Shown: piece by piece, positions 46,193 to 56,425 of the stretch
How positions within the stretch are numbered: the stretch's first letter is position 1
Layout of the letters: every line of letters begins with the position of its first letter
From: Ectobius pallidus
Taxonomy: Eukaryota > Arthropoda > Insecta > Blattodea > Ectobiidae
NCBI GenBank assembly: GCA_964059195.1
Contig: CAXKWD010000011.1
Location: forward strand, 10,122,366-10,186,365
DNA length: 64,000 nucleotides
Direction: 5' to 3'
Program-made: the position numbers and the translations under genes
The notes under the pieces: model-generated
Seen by the model: the letters and a program-made list of their open reading frames with translations, nothing else
What the model was told of the DNA's origin: nothing
The model's database searches: none

Positions 46193-48014
46193 TAACCATA
46201 ATTTTGTTGTAAATTATTGTCTATCGTCATCAGTGTCATAACTATTGTGAACACTATAACTTAACAACGTGAGGCGACGTTATACTGATTTTCAATTATT
46301 TATGACCAAAAAATGAAAAAATGAGATCTTCACTTTTGTTAGAAAATAAATTAAAATTCTCCCTCAAAGTGTGCAATTTTTTCGCCATTTTTAACATCGC
46401 AATCAGTCTTTTAAAACATTTTTAACAGGACCTTTAAGAAGTTTGAACGTCTCATTCTTACTTGTTCTCAATAGTTACATTTTTCTGTATATAAAATAAC
46501 CCTTGTCATTAATATTTGTCAGATTGTTTTAAAATTTTGCATACAAACTATTACATAACTGTTGTTTACCATTTGCTTTGGATTTTATTGCAGTATGCGT
46601 TGCATAGTATCTATATTTTATTAAATACCAAAATTGTTATTTTTTGGTATGCATAGTCAGCAGCATTTAAAAATCCAGAAATAGTATCTTTGATCACAAA
46701 AAAAACTTACCCAGATGTTTTTAATATGTTTGTATACCTTCCTACCAATAATATCAATCTCTAAAATGGAAAATTGCAATCACAAAGGACATGTTATACA
46801 AAGAGATAAGTAAATAAATTAAATAACCACTAAAACTGAAACTACACCTTATTACGAAGCTAACATTTGCAACAGAAGATTTCTTAAAAATTAAATGCAT
46901 ACAAGAAGTTTGAACTTCCTGTATTAAAAAAAGTGCATTTTTAACACTGAAACAATATATATATATATTACATTGTCTATTGAAACCTAATTTTCACTCC
47001 GTGTTTATGTCACATAGAGCTAACCAATCTGGGAGTTTGAACTCCAAAATTTACAAGATTCTTTTTTAACTATTATTTTTTATTATATTTTCAAAACCAA
47101 CTTTCTTGACTGAGAATTGAATTATTTTATTTACTTGATATTGTTAACAATACAAAATCAAAATGTTCTGTTGATCCAGTTGTTGAATAAATGTTATTTA
47201 CTTATAATATATGCTATTAATTTGTTTTCCGAATTCATGAATGAAATGTAATAAAATAAGGAAACAGCATTTCTCACAGCTTTAGGCTAATGGACAAAAA
47301 TATGCAAATAACAAATTACTTCTTGCTGAATCCATAGATATTTCTTTGAGATTGATTAATATTTGACATAAGAAAGTTGATGTGGAAACGAGACAGACTA
47401 ATTTACGGAACATGACGTTTTTGAGAATTATTGTCGATGTATAACGACTGCACGTAGTCAAAATTTAAATAGTTTCACCTAAGTCAAATGTAATATAATT
47501 ATTTTTGGTCTGGAAGCACATATTTCAAATATGTGAAATAACTTATATCTCTTTTTTTAAGTTTGTTCTGAAGTCTCCCCATAATTTCTTGATTTATCTG
47601 ACATCTGACAATGCAAGAAAACTGTTGATAATCAGCAGAATTCTTGCTAGCTTCCGCATCAGCCGCACGGCTTCGTGGCAGATGAATGACCGTGACGGTA
47701 CTGATTTTAAAGTTTTGTTAGTTATTGCGACTGTTACGCGATGACACTGACAGATTTGGGTACTTTGTTGCCACTATGTTCCTGGAAGTGGCACCAGGTG
47801 AAAGGTCACTGCGCTTAGATCCAGTCTTCAAGCGACATCTGCATTCAGCTACAAGCAAATTACTCTCCTAGAAACATGTAGAAAATTTATGTTCAGGCTG
47901 ACGATTATAAATGATAACTTTAACAGCCCGTTAAAGCCAGTTATTTGTGTTGTTATGTTTACCGTCAGCCATAATGTAAATTGGTGAGACGGTGCGTTTA
48001 AAACCGAACTTTCT
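46193..48014. other. no gene recognised
   Basis: AT-rich except a GC-richer patch at about 47640-47870. The 79-codon frame 47505-47744 enters it but shows no motif. Confidence 0.45.
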
Positions 48015-48225
48015 CTGGTTCAATTGGGATTTTTAAATTGGCTAATCTTTCAGGTGACTCTTTGGCCCTAGGGTCGACTCAAGTTTTACCAGCCATGAGC
48101 AGCAATCCTGGGGAGAATGACGGAGAAAGTTCATAATCCTGGGGAGAAGGTTGATAACCTTACCACTTTCATGAGACAAGTCGCTGGAAATCCAGAATCC
48201 AGAAACTCGGAATGCCTAAACATCA
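48015..48225 (+). mobile_element. SINE family C copy, diverged
   Basis: TTCAATTGGGATTTTT, CTTTGGCCCTAGGGTCGACTC, GCAGCAATCCTGGG and TTGATAACCTTACCACTTTC align in order with the complement of 51258-51548. It contains a short internal duplication of CCTGGGGAGAA. Confidence 0.72.
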
Positions 48226-48738
48226 TAAAGAGCTCTTTATATGGGCCGCCCTAGATTTTTAATTTTTAGCGTTGTTGATTGTGTATTTGCACGGCTGGAT
48301 TTGATTCGGTTATTTCTTCCGAGGGAACTTGCCCTCATTATCACTTCTTGAAGTCGGCTTGGCGACCACAAACCCCTATTTCTATCGTCTACATATGAAG
48401 TCGAAGGGCCATGGTAGGTGACCAGTGACCGGGGTAGGCTATTTCCCATGATGGGGGAGTTAATGTGTAAATATGTATTATTTACAATTTAACTACAAAT
48501 TAATAAGAGAAAACATAAGAACGGTTTGACTTATAGCCATACCAGAAAACCGAGACAGCTTATGAGAAGAATATTAATTCGAACCAACATTTCGAATCGA
48601 TCGATGCATTTTTAATTTTTTCCCCCCTGTCTTGATATAACTTTTTCTTTAATTTTATTACCATTTTAAATTATTTATTATTATTACATTATTACATTAC
48701 ATGACTTGCATTATTTCACATTTAGTACAAGTAAAAAC
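48226..48738. other. no gene recognised
   Basis: Minus frame 48237-48449 has no motif; remainder is AT-rich. Confidence 0.45.
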
Positions 48739-48786
48739 AAATGAAGGGTCGGGGGAAAAAACCAGGTAAGTCACTTTTTTAAAAAA

Positions 48787-49590
48787 ATGGAGATATCGTT
48801 ACAGTTTGCTTCAGATTCATCATACCCATCAGCTGAAAGGTCGAAAGCGGAAAAAAAGCAGACCAGTCGGGAGAAATTAGCAGTCAAAGTTTCACTGTAA
48901 GGGGAAAGAACTAGGGAAGTCAAGCGCAAACAGGAAAGAAGCAGGCGAGTCAATGGTGTCTCAACTGGCTTCATTAATTATATAACAAGCAATCAAATTG
49001 CTGGCCTCAAGAAAATCACACTGACATTCCGTATCCGCGGCCATTCGTACTTGGAGTGCGATAAAAACGTAGGTTTATGGAATCTAAAAGCATTGATGGA
49101 AACACCTGAGGATTTCAAAGAAATGGTGAAAGCATCAAGATGTAAACCATCCCCTTTCACTGTGGTCAGCGTTACCCAACAAATGGTGCTAGACTGGAAG
49201 ACAATGTTGGACTCAAAGTACGCTGCAAAGTGCCCTTTCAAAACACAGCCTATTAAAGTAATATCTTCTGCATCCAACCACAGCCGTATGCTGCAATATC
49301 GCACGACATACTATGGAGGGATGTGAACTGGGATTATAAGGGCACCTCGACAAGGCCAACCATTGGAGGATGGGCTATTTGAACTTCCAATTCCAGCTTA
49401 TAATGGTATGTGTAGCATTTTTAAAAAAAATTGTCTCCTGCAATAGTTTATCACAATTTATCAGATATTTTCTTTCTTTATTCTAGGTCTCCTGCCGATT
49501 TCAAGAAAAAAATTTAAAGATATACAAAATCTTATGAAGTTTTGTAGTCCTCATGCTGTCAAATTCTTCAGTCAGCTGCCCAATGTCTAA
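48787..49590 (+). pseudogene. transposon-borne gene (GHSYLECD family), two exons, in-frame stops
   Basis: The frame starts at ATG 48787 (MEISLQFASDSS...), with a stop TAA at 48898-48900. It resumes with a basic stretch (REVKRKQERSRRVNG) and then TFRIRGHSYLECDKNVGLWN, PEDFKEMVKASR and PSPFTVVSV. The GHS-L--D-DFG-like block followed by -F-VV resembles the C-terminal half of the DUF7869-type proteins common in arthropod repeats; this is from memory. A TGA interrupts at 49324-49326, then the same frame continues (EDGLFELPIPAYN). The intron 49406-49486 has donor GTATGT, a pyrimidine-rich tract and TTCTAG. Exon 2 ends LMKFCSPHAVKFFSQLPNV and a TAA at 49588. The catalytic part expected upstream is missing, so this is an internally deleted copy. 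Confidence 0.7.
49406..49486 (+). other. 81-bp spliceosomal intron
   Basis: GTATGT...TTTTCTTTCTTTATTCTAG. Joining the flanking exons keeps one frame (codon split AAT G|GT). This is the only intron in the window with both good splice sites and reading-frame support. Confidence 0.75.
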
Positions 49591-49864
49591 GTGATGTGAG
49601 TCTGTTCCACTTGACTTACCTGCTTTTTTCCACTTCAAAAGGTACCTTTGACAGGGTTTCGTGGAATTACATCTTTATGGGGACAAACTGGTTGCCAACA
49701 GCTATGATTCCACATTTCCTGAATCCAAGACTTCATTTTTCAGAAATCATAATTATTTTATGTGTAGATACATTGATGTCATAACAATTTGAACATTAAA
49801 ATCGCTTTTTTCTCAGTTTGTAAAAACATTGACTCTCCTGCTTTTTTCCCCTGACCCTTCAAAT

Positions 49865-50790
49865 AAAACAAACAGAAAATACTATTTATAATTTAGCATT
49901 TAAAATGTAAGCTATGCCCCTATATAAGCAAATCTCGTGTTTAGGGGGTAAAGTAAATTAAATATAAATCTAATTATATATCAATGCACAGTACGAAAAA
50001 TCATAAATGTATGAGTACAATGTATACAAAAATAATTATTGCAGCATTAACCAGTAGTTTATACAGAATTAAAAAAAAAAGAATAAATTGGGTTGAAACA
50101 TTGAAAGACCAAAAAATAAAAAAATAAAAAATAATAATAATAATAATTAAAGTTGTGCTATTAATATTATATAATATTTTTTTTTTTAATTTTCCTCCTA
50201 AAATGTTTAAAATTGTAATTTAAATTGGAAACGTAAATTTTAAGCTGTTATGCCATTTCATATAGACGGCTTGATGGTATAAATGTAGAACGAAACTGTT
50301 AAGTTCCAATGCATTTGAATATACATTTGAAGATTGTATTTCCAAAAGGCGTACCTAAAACATTTCAAAGATTTTGTGTTTTCTATCAAAATATGCATTA
50401 GGCATATCTTCCTTGAACGTATAATGAACGTTTTATTGGCAAAATTTGTTATGTTATTCCCATATTGCAGAAACATCGAATGTTGACGTTATTTTCAAAA
50501 TTAGAAAATTTGTAGATGTAAGGATTAAAAATTATAAAAAATCAACTCGGGATGGGAGGTTTAAATTGTTTAACGAAATATCGAAGGTGCTATTGGTTTT
50601 TATTGAAAGTAGAATTTATGGAAAGTTGAAATGAATTAGTCTTCAAATAAAGAAGACAATAGGTGATTCTAAGGGATAATATGTATTTATAAAATAAGAT
50701 TTTATTAATACTCAACCTATTATTAGCAACACTAGGTACAATTTGATTTCACTGCTTTTGAGTAAAATGTGATATAATGGAAGGTAATTT
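49865..50790. other. no gene recognised
   Basis: AT-rich; frames 50258-50476 (minus) and 50446-50634 (plus) have no recognised motif. Confidence 0.45.
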
Positions 50791-50796
50791 TGAAAT

Positions 50797-50902
50797 GCAT
50801 TTTATGGCCTATTTTAATTTTTAGGATCTATTTCATGGTTTTATTTACTCTGTTTTAGGTATCTGAAATCTAATTTGTAGAGCCTAAAAATCCGAAGGCT
50901 AG
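50797..50902 (+). mobile_element. degraded end of 'TAGACC' MITE
   Basis: TGGCCTATTTTAATTTTTAG ... TAGAGCCTAAAAATCCGAAGGCT resembles the right end of 1315-1972 (GAGCCTAAAATCCCAGGTCT). No target duplication or left end. Confidence 0.45.
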
Positions 50903-51257
50903 TTGTTACTGTAATAATAATGCCGTACCCCTCTCAACACGAGATAGGATGGAGTTGTGCGAAATGTGCAGTGATCAGCTGAAGTGGGGCAGAGCAGACA
51001 TTGACAGCTTCAATTAGGGGTCGGATCATGCAACTGTAGCGTCGAACATATGGCTAACACCGGCCCAGATATCAGCTAAAGGTCGACAAAGCTATTAACG
51101 CTTAGAGGTTAGCAGCTCTGATGAATCAGTGCTTTTTATTCCTGACAACCAATGTAGTTCTTACGATACAGTTATTATTAATTTATTCGAGAATTGTTTT
51201 AGTTAATTTAGAATTTAAGCGTAACATACTCTGACTAGTAAAAGTAAAGCTAAAGTG
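50903..51257. other. no gene recognised
   Basis: GC-richer 50930-51130, unassigned, then AT-rich. Confidence 0.4.
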
Positions 51258-51548
51258 TTCCCTATTACAGGCCATGGAGGCTCAGATGGTTCCAGGAGGT
51301 TTAGGCTCCCAGATTTTTAGACATTCGGATCATGAAGGTGATAAGGTTGTCAGCCTTACGCACTGGCCTCGTTTACCCATAGGATTGCTCCTGGTACTTA
51401 TTTCTGTTGGAGGCTGAGTCGACCCCAGGGCCATAGTGCCACCAGAAGGATTAGGCCAATTGAAAAACTCCAACGGCCTCATCGGCGATCGAACCCGCGA
51501 CCTTCCGGTTTGTAGCGCAGCTCCTCAACCACTACGCTACGGCGTACC
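51258..51548 (-). mobile_element. SINE family C, most complete copy
   Basis: Body from TTCCCTATTACAGGCC through GGCTGAGTCGACCCCAGGGC to CCAATTGAAAAACTCCAACG. The minus-strand tRNA-like head has CGTAGCGTAGTGGTTGAGG and B box GGGTTCGATCGCC (51486-51498). Other copies are at 31566, 48015 and 55737. Confidence 0.85.
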
Positions 51549-51570
51549 CCCTCTGACTAGTAAGCGCCCC

Positions 51571-51572
<2 letters not shown>

Positions 51573-51632
<60 letters not shown>
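51573..51632 (+). repeat. (AAT)n microsatellite
   Basis: About 20 AAT units, immediately upstream of a retrotransposon coding remnant. Confidence 0.95.
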
Positions 51633-51634
<2 letters not shown>

Positions 51635-51661
51635 CAATAATGATAATAATAACAAAAATAA

Positions 51662-51779
51662 TATTTATTTACAGATGTAATGGTGAGACACAACAGACTC
51701 GATATCGTACTGATAAATAAGGAATCGAAAAAAGATTTCCTAAAAGATGTGTCTATACCGAATACAAGTAACTTGGGCA

Positions 51780-51815
<36 letters not shown>

Positions 51816-51945
51816 AGAGAAATACAGCACTAACGAAGATTGAAGAACAGAAATGAAAGTATTATACCATTATGAACAAGTGGAAATCGTAAGAATAATA
51901 GTATTGAGCAACAGTGTCATAAGGAAATAGTTAAAAGGCGAAATA
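51662..51945 (+). pseudogene. non-LTR retrotransposon C-terminal remnant with internal A-run
   Basis: A plus-strand frame from about 51683 reads VRHNRLDIVLINKE...FLKDVSIPNTSN, the 'HNRPDI--ID-----LIDV-IP---N' block common near the end of insect non-LTR polyproteins. A run of about 30 A (51785-51813) interrupts. The homology then resumes as KLEKYSTNED, RTEMKVLYHYEQVEIVRIIV and LSNSVIRK, matching the usual continuation (EKY--L--EIK--W--E-V-I-PIVIS--G-I). Two stops occur in the second part. Confidence 0.65.
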
Positions 51946-52324
51946 AATAAGTTAGGTTTACGTACAAATAATTACTGACCAATACAAAAATCAATATTTC
52001 TATATGCAACACGCAATTTCCGTTCTTCTCTGGAGATGTGAACCCCGAGGAGTTGGTCTTGCCTAACTGGCCGACTATCTTTTACAAAAAAATAAAAAAA
52101 ATGATAATAATCGAGTAATAAACCAGAAATACTAAGTAAAAGTAATAACAACAATAAATAACACTAAAAACTTTTCGGACTTACCGGTTGTTCTTTTCCG
52201 CTAGGATTAGCTTTCAATTGAAGTAATGGAATGTTCTAATTGGTCCTGCCTGTAGTACACCACAGTGGTGGGTGATATATGAGTTCAGAGGAGTGGTGTA
52301 CATCTCCTTGTAAAATAGGTAAAA
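51946..52324. other. no gene recognised
   Basis: Nothing supportable; minus frame 51972-52154 lacks a motif. Confidence 0.45.
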
Positions 52325-52445
52325 CTTACCTGAGGATTTCTGTTTCCCAAGGTCCCAGTTTCGATCCGGGCCTAGGTCGATAACATTTATGAGTGCATAA
52401 ATGTCAGGCCCATGTCTGTAAATTTATGGGAAAATAAAAGAACTC
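52325..52445 (+). mobile_element. tRNA-like SINE head
   Basis: CCCAGTTTCGATCCGGG (52353-52369) is a B-box-like string, with a GC-richer context and CAGGCCCATGTCTGTAAATT downstream. Boundaries unknown. Confidence 0.4.
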
Positions 52446-53266
52446 CTACTGGTCGGCGACGGTTAAAGGTCTAAGCTGCAGTATACTCCCGTCGTTACAT
52501 AACTATAAAGCCAACCAAACCTTACCTGAAAAACTTTTACAGGAAGGTCTATTGTGCTATATTCTAAATGAAACTGTCCCCTTTTGTGAAAGGAGCAATA
52601 CGGGATTAGATCATGAGCCACCAATACGAAACCCCCCCCCCCCCTCGTGGGAATTTCCGACACATATATTTTTTTGTTGGTATTACCATCTAGTTTAAGT
52701 TTTTAGTTGTTTGCCCCAGATCAATCACAGCATTTACCCGGAAAACCACGGAAATCCGGAGAAAATGAAATTGTTTTAATTTTTCATTGTTCTTTGCTTC
52801 TAATATTCCCAGGGAATTTCTGACTCACACATTTTTTAAAATACAACTTACCTGACTTTTTATTCAGCATTCTCAATCTGTATTCATTTGTTTATTATTT
52901 TTCATTTAGAAGTGCTGAACTGCTACTTTTTAAATATTTTTTGGCCTCTTTATTTCTTTACTTGTTAAAGTATTTGCTTATTTAATAATTTAAACTATTT
53001 TTCAATACAAGTATAATCATTAGACGCAGCTCTCCCGGCTCCGGCGCTGCGGTCGTTAGAACACAACGGTTTGTGAGTGTAACATCTGGCGGATGTGTGC
53101 AATACAAGGAACTATCTAGCACGGTTAGGACCAGACTGGCTGTTCAGCTTCAACCGTTCAACGTATCATCATCCTCTTGTTCCCTTCCCCTGTTCTTTCC
53201 AAGTTGTTTCATTTCAAAGTATCAAGGTTCTTTCACCCAAGAGATTGAATAAAATATTAAGTGACT
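52446..53266. other. no gene recognised
   Basis: AT-rich with a C13 run at about 52630-52643; nothing supportable. Confidence 0.45.
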
Positions 53267-53274
53267 CTAATTGC

Positions 53275-53459
53275 CAGTGGCGGACGCAGGGGGGGATAGG
53301 GGGGATATGTCCCCCCCCCCGAAATTTGAAAAAAAGCTATATATGCACTCTAAAGTAGCCAGTTTTATAAACTAATTATATATGTAGGTTAATTAATTTT
53401 TTATTATTCTTTCACCCATTCAAACCCCCCCCCCGAAAAAAATGCTGCGTCCGCCACTG
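53275..53459. mobile_element. 185-bp hAT-type MITE (CAGTGGCGGACGCAG)
   Basis: CAGTGGCGGACGCAGG at the left and CTGCGTCCGCCACTG at the right are inverted. Perfect 8-bp target duplication CTAATTGC at 53267-53274 and 53460-53467. G/C runs lie inside each end. Confidence 0.94.
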
Positions 53460-53548
53460 CTAATTGCCCGCGTGGTACAGCGAATCAAACAGTGGACCAC
53501 CCACTTATTTTTCCTGTGCCGATTTTTGCACAAAATAAAATAAACTCC

Positions 53549-53550
<2 letters not shown>

Positions 53551-53577
<27 letters not shown>
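53551..53577 (+). repeat. (AT)n microsatellite
   Basis: About 12 AT units directly left of a SINE A copy. Confidence 0.9.
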
Positions 53578-53580
<3 letters not shown>

Positions 53581-53582
53581 AA

Positions 53583-53830
53583 ACTAAACTCCGTGGCTCT
53601 ACATCCCTGAAGGGACTTGGCCTACCACCCGACCGCTGCGTCATCTCCAGAAGGCAGATGGCAGGATTGGGGGGCATGTGGTCAGCATGCCGACACCCAC
53701 GGCCGTTAATGGTGGTTTTCTTGACCGGAGCCGCTACTTCTCTATCAAGTAGCTCCTCAATTGGAATCACGAGGCTGAGTGCACCCCTACCAGACCTCCC
53801 TACCTCAGAAAAATCCGAGGAGGTACCGGG
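53583..53830 (-). mobile_element. SINE family A copy lacking its tRNA head
   Basis: CTAAACTCCGTGGCTCTAC through GACCGGAGCCGCTACTTC to AAATCCGAGGAGGTACCGGG, where it stops short of the B box. It sits between two (AT)n runs, which may be its target duplication expanded. The 165-codon minus frame over 53420-53917 is an artefact. Confidence 0.82.
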
Positions 53831-53833
<3 letters not shown>

Positions 53834-53866
<33 letters not shown>

Positions 53867-53890
53867 CATATATATAATATATATATACAC
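53834..53890 (+). repeat. (AT)n microsatellite
   Basis: Dense ATAT runs with short interruptions, right of the SINE. Confidence 0.9.
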
Positions 53891-54214
53891 ACATACATAT
53901 AGTATATAAATCTCCATTTAAGATCTATAAATAAAAGTGAACTAATGAAAAGCATTTAATGCTTCTCTCAAGATTCACAATCCCAATGGTTTTTAAAAGC
54001 TTTATGAAGTAATATGAAAAGAACATATTATGTAAAAAATAAAAAAAATGTGTGTAACTGTAAATATCTTCAAGGCCAGAGAAAAAGAGGATGTGGCAAA
54101 CAAAATAGGTCTTCAGTTATGATTTATGCATATTTACAGTATTCGTAATTTTGTTAAAACGGCAATAATAATAATAATTATTAAATCCGTGTAAATATTA
54201 AATTAGGTCGAGGG
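53891..54214. other. no gene recognised
   Basis: AT-rich. Confidence 0.45.
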
Positions 54215-54215
54215 A

Positions 54216-54247
<32 letters not shown>
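54216..54247 (+). repeat. (ATT)n microsatellite
   Basis: About 11 ATT units left of a SINE. Confidence 0.9.
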
Positions 54248-54249
<2 letters not shown>

Positions 54250-54435
54250 TTGGAATGCTAATTCTTTCACACTGGCCGTGTGTAGGCTAAGATGGAAAAT
54301 TGAAGTCAGACTGAAATTTTCAATGCCATAGCCGGGATTTGAATCAGGATCTTCGGCTCTCCGTACCACTGCTCTTAAACAACAGGGCTACCATGGCAAC
54401 ATGCCGATGCAACATTAAATTCTCCAACTACTCAC
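54248..54435 (-). mobile_element. tRNA-headed SINE between two (ATT)n runs
   Basis: On the minus strand: CATGGTAGCCCTGTTGTTTAAG then CCTGATTCAAATCCCGGC (B box, 54335-54350 region). The body contains CACACGGCCAGTGTGAAAG on the same strand. (ATT)n runs flank it at 54216-54247 and 54436-54462. Confidence 0.65.
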
Positions 54436-54462
54436 ATATTATTATTATTATTATTATTATTA

Positions 54463-54616
54463 ATTTCTTTTGCTGGAACACAAGGTAGAAATGGAAATTG
54501 TGGTGTTTAGTAGTTGCTGCTATAACAAAATAAGTTCCAATTCCTTTTGTGTCTTAAATACCAGGAACCCTCCAGAATGTTTGTGACATGCTTGTACTAA
54601 AACTAGGGAGTATTTA
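54463..54616. other. no gene recognised
   Basis: Nothing seen. Confidence 0.4.
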
Positions 54617-54624
54617 CGTACAGT

Positions 54625-54885
54625 CATAGGCGTAACCAGGCCGACCATATGGGGGGGGTTATAACGTCTGGGGGGTATTCCATGGGAGAGGGGGGTTCGG
54701 GGGTCCTCCCTCGGAGAATTTTAAAAAATTAAGATGCACAATAACGAGTTTTAAGCTTCCCACGCTTTATACTCGTATTAAGTAATTTATAAGCAGACTT
54801 AAAAATTGTACAATTTTCCTTTTTTATAATCAATGGGGGGGGGGGGTTAAAACCCCCCAAACCCTCCCCCCTCGTTACGCCTCTG
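54625..54885 (-). mobile_element. hAT-type MITE with G/C runs, copy 2
   Basis: Opposite-orientation copy of 38536-38777; it shares AGTATAAAGCGTGGGAAGCT and AAAACTCGTTAT in complement. Target duplication CGTACAGT (54617-54624) / CATACAGT (54886-54893), 7 of 8. Confidence 0.9.
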
Positions 54886-54893
54886 CATACAGT

Positions 54894-55176
54894 GGATTCT
54901 CATTGCCTTCCATGGGGCGAATTAATGATAGGATTAACATGACGGAAGATACATCCAACGTCCGATACACTTGAATATTTCTGTTTGTAAAATTAATAAA
55001 GAAATTGTAATATGCAATAACGTAAATTCAAATAATAGAGTACTATACAGTAATTTACGTATGTTTCTTAAATAAAAACACGGCATTTATCTATCTACAG
55101 TATTTTACGGCCATGGTTGTGTACCGTTAAGGCCGATCGATCATTTTCAACCAACGTATTTTATTTATATTTATAG
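54894..55176. other. no gene recognised
   Basis: Nothing seen. Confidence 0.4.
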
Positions 55177-55437
55177 TGTAGAATAGGGAGATAAGTCGGG
55201 GACAGGCTTTTCATCATACGATTCACTTAAACGCAAACTACGGTTAGAAACGGCGACAAATTATATTCAGAGATTCTAATTTGGACTCGGGAGTCTTCAA
55301 CGTTCATAAATTTAACATTTGAGACCCACAGCTTAAAGAACCTCGGCCGATCGTGTTGAAGATATTTCCAACTTCAAACCTTGACCGGGTTTGAACCCGT
55401 GACTCTCGGACACGAGGACAGCATGTAACCACGAGCA
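55177..55437 (-). mobile_element. SINE family B copy, diverged
   Basis: GACAAATTATATTCAGAGATTC parallels GATAAATTTTGTTCAGAGGCTC in 12401-12806. The minus-strand head has B box CACGGGTTTGAACCCGG near 55385-55402. Confidence 0.68.
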
Positions 55438-55736
55438 TGTAACTATGATAATTCATTGCGTATATACCCATATGCCGTTCATGAATTCTTTATACCTCCA
55501 TAATCATGTTTACTTTACCAACTTTAGTAGTCTCATGCTACGACTACAGGATAAGATATATGTAAGTAATTTTTCACAAGCATTACAGCATGTCGTAAAA
55601 TACAACAATATTTCCTTGTTTTGCTTAAGCTCCATTATCTTTTGAGATACTGCGAAATAAAAAATGAATAATTACACAAATAAGTTAATAAACATACCAT
55701 GACTATTAATGTGATGTAAAAAGTAAAGAAAAAAGT
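55438..55736. other. no gene recognised
   Basis: AT-rich; nothing seen. Confidence 0.4.
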
Positions 55737-56000
55737 AAAGTGTTCCCTATACAGGCCCTTGACGCCCTAAGGGTCCCAGGAGGTTGAGGCCCCCAGATAT
55801 TAGACATTCGGAACATGAAGGTGGTAAGGTTGTCAGCCTTCTGCACCAGCCTGCTAAAGCCGTAGGATTGCTACTGGTACTTATTTCTGTTAGAGGCTTA
55901 GTCGACCCCAGGGCTATAGTGCAACCAGAAGGATTAGGCGAATTGAAAAATCCCAATGATCTCATCGGGGATCGAAACAGCGACCTTCGTGATGTGCAAC
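55737..56000 (-). mobile_element. SINE family C copy
   Basis: GTTCCCTATACAGGCC, GAGGCTTAGTCGACCCCAGGG and GGCGAATTGAAAAATCCCAA align with 51258-51548. The head is truncated after GGGGATCGAAACAGCGACC. Open frames on both strands here are shadows. Confidence 0.82.
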
Positions 56001-56081
56001 ACATAAATGATCTCTTCTACAAGCATAACTGTTCTCCTGTATGCGTTTACACGTTCAGAAAATATCATAGCATCCGTGCGC

Positions 56082-56152
<71 letters not shown>

Positions 56153-56153
56153 G
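56082..56153 (+). repeat. (ATT)n microsatellite
   Basis: About 24 ATT units immediately 5' of a retrotransposon tail. Confidence 0.96.
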
Positions 56154-56425
56154 ACGCTTGAAATGGTATGGACATGTACTCAGAATGACAGAGGATAGAA
56201 TACCCAAAAAAATTTTGGATTGGAAAGTAGAAGGAAAAAGAAGAAGAGGGAAGCCCAAAGAGTGCTGGATGGATGGGGTGAAAAGGAGTATGGCTAGAAA
56301 AGGATGTGAAGAAGATGCTATGGACAGGGACTTATGGAGGCAAAAGATTGTTGTGGGATGAAGGAAAACCATTGTATTGTGGAATATTCCTCAATATAAA
56401 AATTATTATTATTATAATTATTTTA
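56154..56425 (+). pseudogene. 5'-truncated non-LTR retrotransposon tail between ATT runs
   Basis: A frame of about 67 codons ending at 56361 reads LKWYGHVLRMTEDRIPKKIL, then GKRRRGKPKECWMDGVK and DRDLWRQKIV. The 'WYGH-RM---R-PK----W---G-RRRGRP---W-D-V' and final 'DR--WR' blocks are the classic C-terminus of insect jockey/RTE-like polymerases. It is followed by about 45 bp of 3' UTR and a short ATTATTATTAT tail (56400-56414). Only the last 5% of such an element is present. Confidence 0.75.

Larger units (their letters stand above)
48743..49860 (+). mobile_element. 1.1-kb TIR transposon carrying a decayed two-exon gene
   Basis: GAAGGGTCGGGGGAAAAAAC and the complement of the right end, GAAGGGTCAGGGGAAAAAAG, match at 27 of the first 31 positions. 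AAAT immediately flanks both ends (48739-48742, 49861-49864), a candidate 4-bp target duplication. The gene at 48787-49590 lies inside. A 4-bp target duplication with a TIR of this kind is reminiscent of Sola-type elements, but I cannot confirm the superfamily. Confidence 0.8.

Noticed and set aside
47505..47744. 79-codon plus-strand protein
   Set aside because: AT-rich start and GC-rich end with no motif; composition shift suggests a repeat boundary.
53420..53917. 165-codon minus-strand protein
   Set aside because: Spans AT runs, a SINE and part of a MITE; not a gene.
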